Shown here one piece after another: positions 12,601 to 24,600 of a stretch of 64,000 nucleotides of DNA. The stretch comes from Papio anubis. Its lineage: Eukaryota > Chordata > Mammalia > Primates > Cercopithecidae. Each line of letters starts with the position of its first letter. Position 1 is the first letter of the stretch. The translations under genes were made by a program, and so were the position numbers. The notes under the pieces are model-generated. The model did not search any database. It was given only the letters and a program-made list of their open reading frames with translations, and was not told where the DNA came from. The stretch lies in contig NC_044983.1 in assembly GCF_008728515.1 (NCBI RefSeq), positions 127,281,139 through 127,345,138 on the forward strand, written 5' to 3'.

Positions 12601-15600
12601 GGGTGACTATTTATTTTGATGGCATGTTAGTCATCCTTAGGAGAAATGACAGTGGCCCATAATAAAGAGGCATCAGTGAGAATATTGATTGGTATGGAGA
12701 CACAAGGAGAAAGCCAGGGATTTTGTCCAGGTTTCTGGCTTGGGCGCTTGAGTGGATGGTGTAAAACCGAGGGGACACATAGGATTTACTTACCATTTCA
12801 TTTGCTTGTTTTTTTGTGTATGTTTTGTTTTTCTCGGAGGGATGAGAGATAAAGCTGGTGTATTAGTCTGTTTTCACGCTGCTGATAGAGACATACCAGA
12901 GACTGGGCAATTTACAAAAGAAAGAGGTTTAATTAGACTTACAGTTCCACATGGCTGGGGAAGGTCTCACAATCATAGCAGAGGGTGAAAGACACTTCTT
13001 ACATGGCAGTGGCAAGAGAGAATGAGGAAGAAGCAAAAGCAGAAACCCCTGATAAACCGATCAGATCTCGTGAGACTTACTATCACGAGAATAATGTGGG
13101 AAAGAGCAACCCTCGTGATTCAGTTACCGCCCACTGGGTCCCTCCCACAACAGGTGGGAATTCTTGAGATGCAATTCAAGTTGAGACTTGGGTGGGGACA
13201 CAGCCAAACCATATCAGCTGGGCTCAAGTGAAGAAGGAAAGAAGTACATATTTCAGCTGAAACTCTCTATAAGTAGTTTTGAATCTGGGGTGGTAGAAGG
13301 ATAGAGTTTTTGTTAACAGAAATAAATAGGAAAAAGTGGCTGGTTTCGGAGATAATCCTCTTGTTGAGTATCTTTGAGAGTGGAGCATGCAAGTAGCTTG
13401 AGGCAGTTAGGAGTTAGGACTGGGTTTTGTGTGAGGGTTAGGAGGTTATAATGAAAATTTTGAAAAAAGCAACATAGGGGATTTTGCTAAAGCCTTCAGG
13501 GAGGATGACTTCTCACAGTGAAGGCATGGAGATAAAAAGGATGGAATGGCTTTAGACAGTTCTCTTTTCCTGAGGAGAGGCCGTATTGGGAAGGAACGTA
13601 AAGCCCCAAAGCTGAAAGTCTCAAGAATGTGAAAGGAAAGTAAGGTAATGTTAGAATGTGGGTGCTAGGAGGTTGGGGAGTGAGAAGGCAGCTGTAGAGG
13701 AGCTTCCAAAAAGGGAAAGGTAACTTGGCACAAATTGCTGAAGCTTCAGAGAAGTAGAAAATTGATTAAGACCTTTCTTTGGATTTTCCTGGAAGGTGAT
13801 TATTGATCACCTTTGAGACAACACTATATTTCCTTTGTGTTCTCAATGATTTTGCCGCTCAGGGACCCCTTTCCGGCCCCCATACTTCTCATTTCTTTTT
13901 TTATTATTGGCTTCAACATGACTCTCTTTCTGCAACCCCTCAGCTTTCATAAATTAACCCAGAAATTCTTTTATAGCCTCCTTTGAGAGAAGTCCTTATT
14001 TTTACTTCCGGAGAGACCTTGAAAGTTAGTGTGCCTGGATGCTATAAGCAGATCGGCAGGGATGACTGCATACTGCCTTGGGCAATTCCATTGATGTGTT
14101 TATGTCCAGTTACTTATATCAAAGCATATCATTATGAAGGAAAAATAAAAAATACAGGGTCTAAGTTAACTCAGCAGTAGCCACATGCAGGATATAAAAT
14201 ATTCTCATCCTGAAAATTCTTGCACAACAATGTGTCCTGTTTTGTTGCAGTTGAGTATGTACTGATTCTGTACCTTCAGCCTTCATGCAGTAGAACCTGA
14301 GTGACTTTTGTATGGTAGATACAAAACCCAGAGTCTCACTGAATTTCATGCATGGATATATATGTCAGACATCAGTGTACATGACGGTAGTATAAGGCTG
14401 AAGGATGATGGAAGGGAAGTTCATTAATAACCGATAGTAAGTTTTTGTAGCTCAGAAGAAAGAGGGACAAGTAGAAATAATTGGAGTAATATTTAACACT
14501 TAAGGAAGCGATGTGATGTTCAAATAGGCCTTGAAAGATAAGAATCTCTATAGTGAGGAGGATGGCAAAGAAAGACAGGATAACGACATGTTTCTAGAAA
14601 GCAGATATCCTACAGCATGCACAGAGGTTACAAAACAGGCATCTTTGAGTTGAACACTAGATTAATTAGGGAAGGCTGAAGTTACTGTTGGTAAGATCTG
14701 ATGAGAGAGCCTTGGATGTCCTTTTAATTACAAGCAGTTGGGGAGCATAGCTTGGGGAGTTATGTGGTTAGTGTTTTAAGAAGCTTAGTTAACATGGTGG
14801 TGACATACAGGTAAAATTGTAGAAAAGTCTGCCATTAGGATGCACTGCGTTACTGGTTCTCAGCTAAGGGTGAATTTTGCAATCTTGGGGAAATTTTTAG
14901 TTGTCACAACTGGGACAGAGAGAGATGGGATAGGCCTGTTGGCATCTAGTGCGTAGAAGCTAGGGATGCTGCTGAACATCTTATAATACAAGGGATAGCT
15001 TCCCACAACAAGAGTTATCTGGCCCAAAATGTCCATAGTGTCAAGGTTAAGAAACCCTAGCTAGGTTATGCTATAGTAGCAAACAACCCCAAGTTCTTAA
15101 TGGTTTGAAACAGTAAAGATTTATTTATTGCTCAGACTTGCTGTACATAACTATGCATCATCCACATTCTGGAATTCAAGCTGATGGAGCTACCACTGTC
15201 TGGTACGTTACTCATACTGTATTGGCCAGGACTTATTACAGAACCCCTCCTAACCACAGAGAGGACAGGAATTGCAATCCTGTCACATCCCCAGAAAGGG
15301 CAAACTGTAATATTGACTAACAGCATTAGTTACAACCATGGAAGGCTACCTGGAAGTAGAGGAGTAGTCAGTAAGAGAGAAACCAGTTTCTTGCTGATTG
15401 CTTTTAATTCGTCAATCTTTGCTTCTTTAGTAAAGTAAAATCACAGTATATACAGAATGGAATTAGAAAGATGGAGCATAGGCTGGGCACAGTGGCTCAC
15501 ACCTGTAATCCTGGCACTGTGGGAGACCAAGGTAGGAGGATTGCTTGAAGCCAAGAGTTCGAGACCAGCTTGAGAAAAAAAAAAAATACCCCGTCTCTAC

Positions 15601-18600
15601 AAAAAGTTAAAACAAAAAATTTAGCCGGTTGATTCCATGTCTTTGCTGTTGTGAATAGTGCTGCAATGAACATACACGTGTGCAAACCAACACAGGAACA
15701 GAAAATTAAATACCACATGTTCTCACTTGTAAGTGGGAGCTAAATGATGAGAACACACAGACACATAGAGGGGAACAGTACACACTGGGACCTGTTGAAG
15801 GGTGGAGGATGGGAGAAGGGAGAGCTTCCAGAAAACAACTAATGGATGCTAGACTTAATATGTGGGTGATGAAATAATCTGTACAACAAACCCCCATGAC
15901 ACAAATTTATGTGTATAACAAATCTGCGCATGTACCCCTGAACTTAAAAGTTTAAAAAAATTAACCGGGCATGGTGGCACGTGCCTGTAGTCCCGACTAC
16001 TCGGGAGGCTAAAGTGGGAGAATCACCCGAGCCCAGGAGTTTGAGGCTGTAATGAGCTTTGATCACACCGCTGTACTCCAGCCAGGGTGACAGAGAAGAG
16101 ACACTGTCTCAGGAAGAAAAAGAACAATGAAGTGTTGCCAGATGATACAGTAACTCTGTGCTGTTAGGCTGATTCTAGACCTGAACTTCCCTACTGTTTT
16201 GGGGGAACTTTATAGGTGTGTCTGGGTATTGTTCTCCTTTGCTCTTCAGGTAGCTGGAGTGGGCCTGGGGCAGTCTGAGCCTGCAATATGAGCAGGCCCT
16301 TCCACTTATCTCTGTGTACCATGCATGCATTATAATTTAATATGTGCAGTGAGGTAGAAAACCTTGGGAACTCGGCAGTAAGCAGTGGGCTGCATTTGTT
16401 TAACAATTCTAATTAGGACTGAAAATGATCTGTTTTTGAAACAACTCTATTGGTAGTACAGAAGGGAGAAACATACTAGGAAGACCCACTGGAAAGCTAT
16501 CCTAAGAGTTTAGGTAAGAAAAGATGAAGATTTTGAAAGATGGCACTCCTGAAAATAAATAGGACAATGTGGAGATAAAGATGGTTTATTTAGAGATGTG
16601 GAATTGGATTTAGAACATGTCAAATAGAATTGATTAATAAGAAATTGGAAATGTTGAACTCAGAAAAGGAGGCGCCAGAATCCTGCTCAGTCACACAAGT
16701 ATTTATAGATCACCTACTGGGTGCCACCTGCAACCCTAATAGTACCTGGGAACTCTCTGAGAGAGTTAGAGGTCCTGGGATGTGACCTGGGTGAGTACAT
16801 TCCTTTTAGGACTGGGAGTAGAACAGTAGCCAACTTGGCATCCTTGTCACCCTTCCTGAATTCTCTTCTGCGTCGTAAAGGAAAAATTGGGAACTATGTT
16901 TTTTCAGAATCAGAGACTGACAATGAAAAGCGCTCAGAACAATCTGCAAGTAGAAGAGGAGAAACTGTTATCTTTAAAAGACAGTGTAGCATTCAAATGG
17001 GTGGATATCGGACTAGCAGCTTCCAGAAGCTTCTTGAGAATTACCGTCTCCATGCTGCAGACTGAGAATATCCGATGGCTAGCCCAACTTTTACTCACTC
17101 AGCTTTCCAAGGGTTAAATAATTCTCTAATTCTATATATTGGAATACACAAAGTGACTTCCTTTTTTCGGTTGTAATCATGATTATTTGATATTTTCCTA
17201 GCATCCTGTACTCTCCATCATACTTTAATCATTTGTGTGATTTTATTGTATATTTTTCCTGTTAAACTGGAAGCTGCACGGGGTGTGTAATATCTATTCA
17301 GCAGACTGTCCGTAACACCTAACAGGGTCTCTAATCATTTCCTAGATTTGATGAGTATTGAATGCTAAAGTAGAAAAACAGAAGTAGAAAAGAATGTATG
17401 TAAGGACATTATGATCAACAAATTCAAATGTTCATAAAGTGGTTAAGCAGAAAATGGGCTAGGACTAGCTTTTTAATTTAGTGATTTGGGAGACCGTGGA
17501 ATTTTATTTAAGAGCACTGTCAGAAGAGTGGTTGGGGTTGGGATTATAATTACAGGACTTCGGCATAGTCAGTAGTGAAAAATCAGAGCAATTTGTTCAG
17601 ACTGTACAAATGAATTGGGGGCAGAAAAGTAGATTAGCTAGAGCACTGAGGTAAAGGCAACATCTTTCTGGAGAAGTGATCAGTTATAAAGCAAAATAAC
17701 AACAGCTGATGGAGATGACTGAACGGACAATGCTGGAGGAGATACTAATTGAAACAGCAATTGCTTTCAGTCCACAAATTGTAATGCACTGTAAACACCT
17801 TTAAACATTGCTTCCCAAACTGTCATCCTAGAACCAGAGTTAGTTGACAGCTTTCACTGTTTGGTGAAAATATTAGAGAGATAAGGGCAATATTAATATT
17901 GTCAGTTTTGAGTTAGGATAAATGTACTAAGTTTAGATTATGTACTTCCTTTGTTTGCTGTTACACTGACTTGCTTTCTTAAACTATTCGGTAGTGGTGG
18001 TGGTTGTTGCTGTCCTAAATGCCCCTTTTTGAAAAATAAAAATCTGATAACCTTATTTCAGTTCACCCCATCAATTTTACTTTTTAATCTGCTGCACGAA
18101 ATGTAAAAGTCCGAGAACACACTGCTTTATGTATTTAGAAGGAACAAAAAAGACAAACTGTCTTAATTTTTTGACAGTTTTTGAAATCTGAGATAAGTAG
18201 AGTTTATAAATGAAAACCAACATAACATTTCTAACAAATAATGGGAGGAAAACAATTTTATTTCAGATGAAGATCGACTTTCTAGAAGAAAAAGCATTGT
18301 GGACACCGTATCCATTCAGGTGGATATTTTATCCAACAATGTTCCTTCTGATGATGTGGTAAGTTACTGAAAGTTTATGGTAGAGTACTGTCTTGGTAGA
18401 CATCATTTAAAAGAATTTTTTGCCTTCCACACTTTCAAACAGGAGAAAATACAACTCTAAATTATCCTCAAATCAACTAAACTATTAGTAGAAATTAATC
18501 TGATTTAGCTTTGAATTTATTTATAGTTTATTTTACTGAACTCATTTCAGCTGTCTGTAAAGATATATAAACCTAACATTATATGTTACGATGTTGTCAG

Positions 18601-21600
18601 ATTTCACATTATAATTTGGTGTAAAAGATTTTTTTTTTTGTAAGAAACTTTATACAAAGCCTGTCATTAAATTAGTGGGCTATCTAGATCCTACTTATTT
18701 TTAAAAATTTAGGAAATGCAAATTACAGAAATAAATATAACTATACATCCTCATGTGAAGCCAAATGCTCACTACCTTTAAAAAGTTTTAAAAGTTCATC
18801 TCTAAGGTAAAATGTTTTAATTATTTTGGATAGTAAGGATGTAGTTTAAGCTGCGTTAGTGAGCTATGTACTCTGTAAGGACTGTGGCTTATTTAAAACA
18901 TAGATTTCATGCTCTCCTCCCGTTTCAGAAGAGCACAAGAGCGTACCCTCCTGAGTTATAGGGGAAAAAGCAGCCAGTATTCTCTAGGACTTATTCGACA
19001 CAAACCACCAGAGAATTTTTTCATAGTCAAGTAAAAATGCCAAAATGCCAGCATGTCAAGTCAACCTCCACCTTGTGGTTTATCCATTGTCTGCCTTCTT
19101 AAGTATTTATTTCTCATTGGTACAATATGCATAATTAAAAGAATATCCCTATAGGGAAAGGGAAAGGAAGTTATCTGAATTTATGCTTTCTCAAGCCTCC
19201 CTCCTACCCCCTTCCAATTCCTATTGATTTATTTGTCTTCAGGTACTAAACCTTTTTGGTGGCCAGAGTACAGCCAACTGACTTATGTTTTCTATGCCAT
19301 TCAACTCCCCATTACATAGAAGTTATCAGTTTTATTAAGAAATTATCAGCACGGCATCAAGAATAGTTGAAGCAGCATTTAGTGTTCATTTTGAAACTCG
19401 ACGCCTTAAAGCTAAAGTTTCTTACCAATTTAAGGCTTAATAACCACCTTGCCTAAATTCACCTCTTTCTTCAGAGCTATTTAATTTATACACCCCTTAC
19501 TAGTAAGAACAGTATCTTGCTAGTTCTGTCCTTTTAATGATTATGAATTTGCCACTATTACCTTTCTAGGGAAGAAGTTCATCCAAAGTCTTAGTTTATA
19601 AACTTAATTTTGTTAAGAGTACACTATATGTTATTGACTGCTATTTTCACCTTTCTCCTTTTGTTAACTATTCTTATTTTTTTCAAAAATATATGGAGAA
19701 CACTTGAAACTGTTGGAAAGAGTCAGTCTATTTTGATAAAATCAACTGAAAAAACATTTGCATAAAGACCCAGTGTAGGGGAAAGATTCTTGTCACAAAT
19801 CTTACATTAAAAGTCCGTTAATATTTTTATTAACTCTTACAAGATCCTGTTGTTTTTCATTTACTATAAGTCCTAAGTCAAATATGCCTCACACCAAGCA
19901 TCTGAAAAGTTAAGTACAGTTTAGTATCACATTTACTTGAGCACATTTGAGTTTCAGACTCATTTACCATTGTGGAATCTGCTTTTGAATATTAGAGATG
20001 TTTGTTCAAATACCAGAAGACAGAATAATACTATCTTCTAGGCTAAAACTAATTAATTACTTTCATACAACAGACAGAAGAAATTCACATCAAATAGATA
20101 TTTACCAGTTAATGGTGCAGCAAAATATCAAACTATTTTCTTACAATGAATCAGATAAGAAAATTGCTCATAAAAAATAACTTTTTTATTTGATCAAAAT
20201 TATTTATAGTTTGTATGTATAATCCTAGTTTATCCTCAGATGTATTTGCTTTTGCTTTTTAAACTTACAATTTAAAAAAAGAGAGAGAGGCAGAAGGTTG
20301 TTTAGATGGAGACCATCACAAACTTTTGTTTCCCTAAACTCTAGTCTGTTGAAATACCTGGTCCACTTGAGATGTGCCAGTTCTGACATTTGCAATTCCG
20401 ACCTTGGCCTACTGAGAATCATTTGGTGAACTTTTTCTAAAAATTGCCATAGATAAAAAGATGTATATTATTATTTCTTCTAAAAATGTGCTCATGGCAT
20501 AAAATGTATTACTGATACTTTTATCATAAAGCAGTTGATTTTATACCTTTTACATATCTCAAAGCAAGAGGGAGATTTGAGAGACTCAAGGTAAAAGTTA
20601 TTTTTAGAGAATATAAATTGGTAATTGACTTTAGAGGAATGCTTCCCAATGCATATATATATCTGTATATATATATATGCATACATGCATATATATATGC
20701 ATATGTGCATACACATATATACACATGTGTATATATACGCATATATATGCATATATATACATATATATGCATACACACATTTTTATAACGATACCTAATT
20801 TAAATTAACATATTCAAGAAGATATATGACTAAAATAGAACAGAGGCATCTCTGTCTCCCGAGATAAAATTATCAGCTTGACTAATAGAATAAAGCACTA
20901 TAGGCATGATTTTTTGCTTCCTTATATATGCATAATTGATATGAGTAAAACCTGAAATCATCACACTACTCTTCTCTCTAAAAGCTTATAGTAAGTGCTT
21001 GATTATTTAAGGGCATGGGTAGGATGTTATATATATTAAATTTTGAGTATATGTTAAATTTTTTGGTACAAAATTAAGTCACTGGTTGACTGCAAAAGAT
21101 TGTTGTTTATTCTGGTACAAATAACAGATCTTTGTTTTATATCCATGTACTCCTGTCTTTTTTCCCCAAATACAACTGGAGATACTGTGTGTATGCTAAC
21201 ATCTAGTCAATGTTAGTCACACTGTGGTGCTAGATGCTATCAAATTACTATGATATTTGTGGAAGTGACATAACAACTACTATAATTAGAAAAAGATGAA
21301 TGGTAGATTTTATGTAGGCCCAAGGGCATTATATAGTCTAGGTTAGTGTTGTAGATCATAGATAAAGCAAAAGTCCTAGATTATAAAGGGAATGTTGAAA
21401 TTCCTTTAGGATGGTGCCTTTGCACCACTTCTCTATAACTCCAGCATAACCAGTTTTTCCTCTAGAGTTGGAATAGATTGTAGCTTGGTAGATCACCAAA
21501 TAAAGTATGTAGCCTGTATTTACCAGCTATGGTATATAAAAACATGAATCATTAAATGCTAGTATAAAGCAGTTAGTCTTAAAGAAAAAAAAAAAAGATT

Positions 21601-24600
21601 CACGAAAGGGACAAGTGGGAGATAAGACTGAAGGAACATTATAGAAAGTTGTATACCGGGCTGAGGGCTTTGTATGTAACTTCATAGGAAGTAGGTAAAC
21701 ACCGAAATTTAGTCAGTGTCATTATTAGAAATGTGTTTTCATAAAAAGAATCTCTCAAGTGTGACAAGGCTAAATTAGAAAGAAGAGACTGGAGGTAGAG
21801 GCAGTTAGGAGATCCTTGTAATAGTCCACAGTTGATGGAATGAGGATCTAGAGTAGCCAGGCTGGAGGTAACAAAGAGGGACAGGAGGGCAGGAATACTC
21901 TACTTTAAAGTAGAATGAATAGGAGCAACAAATGACTTGAAGGGAATTAAAGAAAGGAGATGTTAAAAAAAAAAAAAAAGAAAAAAAGAAAAAAGGTGGA
22001 CACTGATGGCGTGAGTTGGGGGCTCTTGATGCTAGGAAGCTGCATCATAATTATCTGAATTAAGGCAAACAGGGACAAAAAGAGAAGAGTTAATAGGGTA
22101 AGGTATTTTAGCTCTTATCTGAGATTGACAGGTAATAAGTAAAAATTATATATATCAAGAATGCTGGCCTTCTGACTTCTCCCATGTTCTTTTTCCTATA
22201 CTGGAGTTGTATCTCAAAAGTCAGAAGCTCTTAGCCAGTTCTAAGAACAAAAGCAATTTCTTTTTTTCACTGAAGTACTAGAATGCTTATAAGTACAAAT
22301 AATTGACCAGCCAGAGCCTAATCTTATATGTCTGCTCCAGATATCTAGAACAAAACAACTGAAGATTCCCAAGTTTAATCTGACTTCAACTAGAAATATG
22401 AACCCTCAGTAGCAAAACTGAGGGAGTGGAACTCTTGCTGCTTGATTTCCAGCTAAAGCCTTTGTATTACAGAGAAGCTAAGGTGCAGAGAATGAAGTCT
22501 TTTGCTTTCGTTAGTCTTGCTGTCTTAGACTTAGCAAAAGAAGCTCATGAGCTAAAATTAGGGATGACCAGATTCCCAGGCAAGTACCCATGTATCGTTT
22601 CTTAATTTTTATTGAAAGATACTATAGGAACTAGATATATTATTTTTCCTAAAAATGTGCTGATGCCATAAAATGTATTTTTGCCTTTTTTTAAAGCAGT
22701 TGTTTTCATACCTTTTTACATATCTCAAAGCAAGAGAGACTTGAAAGACATAAGTTAAAAGGATAGTTTCAGAGATTATAAATTGGTGATTGACTTTAGA
22801 GAAATACTTCCCGAAGTAGTGGTTTTTACTTTTCAATCGTTTAAAATCTTAGTTTCACTTTTGATTTGTAAACTGTGTGTGATACCAAAATTATAGAGGC
22901 TGTAGAGTACTTAGTTGTTTTTTATCACATGTCTAAAAATGTATTTATATATAATCTCAGCCTTCACTTGTCTCAGAGCATCGTTTACTTACAGCACAGT
23001 GTTCAGTCAGTGAGACTCAAATCTTCTTGTGCATCACCAAAGTGGAGACTGAGTTCTGTAATTCAAGGGTGGTTTTGTTGCCTAGGGTATGTTAATTATT
23101 GCAGTCTAATGCTAATCTATAGACTTGTTTTGGGGAACCACTGCAGTAGGCCATTGTTAGAACTAGTGAAAAAGTGGAGATTATTTGGTACTGCAGAGTA
23201 TAATCACAGCTCAGACCAACACAAAGAAGAAAACAAATCTGAAAAACTTCTTAGATGACTTGTAACTAGGTAAAGGTATTATTTATATTGACCCTTTTTA
23301 ACTCTCGATTTCACTTATAATCACTTTTCTCTAGGTTAGTAACACTGAAGAAATCACTTTTGAAGCATTGAAGAAAGCAATTGGTGAGATATTTTGCACT
23401 TGTTAGTACTACCGATATTTAACTTATCTTTATCTGCTGCTTTTTTCAATGACAGAATAAGTAGAGGGGACATTACAAAAACAAAACCAAAAACACTTGG
23501 GGGCTTCTATAGAAATGTATCATTTATTTAGCTACATGTTTTAGGCTTCAAAATTGTCTTGTCCCATCAGGGTCATATTCCTGAACAAGTAGACACAATT
23601 ATGGCAGTGATATAAAAGAAGACATTTATTAATTTACTTTCCCACAAACTTTGGCCAGACCATACATCATCATAAGACCAAGAAAATTCCTTCCCAAATT
23701 ATGGTAAATAAATGGAAAAGGCTATAACAACATGGTTCCAAATGACCCCGTTCGTATTTCAGTTATTCCACTCAGTACCAAGATTCAATTTAGCAAATAT
23801 TTTATGTAGTACCTCATATATGCAAGAACATTGTTATATAAAAGAATCATCCTTCGGGAAGGACCGTGAAGTAGTTGGACTTGTAGGAAGCTCCCATTCC
23901 CTTGCTGTTTTTTGGTAAGAGAGAAAAAGGCATTCTATGAAAGGGAATCTTGTGCTGTGTAGTACTAACCCTTAGTTGTGTTGTTTTGTTTTGTTTTGTT
24001 TTGTTTTTGTGCATGTGTTTTCTAGCCTTAAGATATTTCATGTATGTTAGGCCTTTTTATTTTTTTCTTGTAAAAGTAGCCCTGTAAATTGCCCTTAATT
24101 TTGGATGATGTATCATTAGCTCTTAATGGTCATTGACTGGGTTCTGTGAAATTATGTATTCCCTTTAATGAGTCTTTATAAATATTTATATAGATACCAG
24201 TGGAATGGAAGAACAGGAAAAGGAAAAGAGGCGTCTTGTGATAGAGAAATTTCAGAAAGCACCTTTTGAAGAAATAGCAGCACAGTGTGAATCCAAAGTA
24301 AGTGAACAAATGGTGAAGGGATTGTGGGTGGGCTGTTGTTTTGTGGAAACTCTTACTTAGTGATTGGTTGATAAGTTCCAAGCTTTAGTCAGATCAATAG
24401 AACACAGGAAAATATATCTGATAAGGACTGAAAACTCTGAAGGCATATCTATGAGGCCTAAATAATTTCTTTGTGTGATGTAAGCTGATGGAAATGGTGG
24501 AACTGGTTTCCCAAATTAAATATTAGTGATTGTTATTCTTTTGATAGTTTTTTTCAGTGGTTTTCATGATTTTGCTGCAGGTATTTTGTTTTATGTGTTT

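Noticed and set aside
12646..13231. Cluster of overlapping open frames
   Set aside because: Covered by an old repeat and a solo LTR.
20492..20778. Tyr/Ile/Met/His-rich frames
   Set aside because: Translation of the TATA/ATGCAT repeat.
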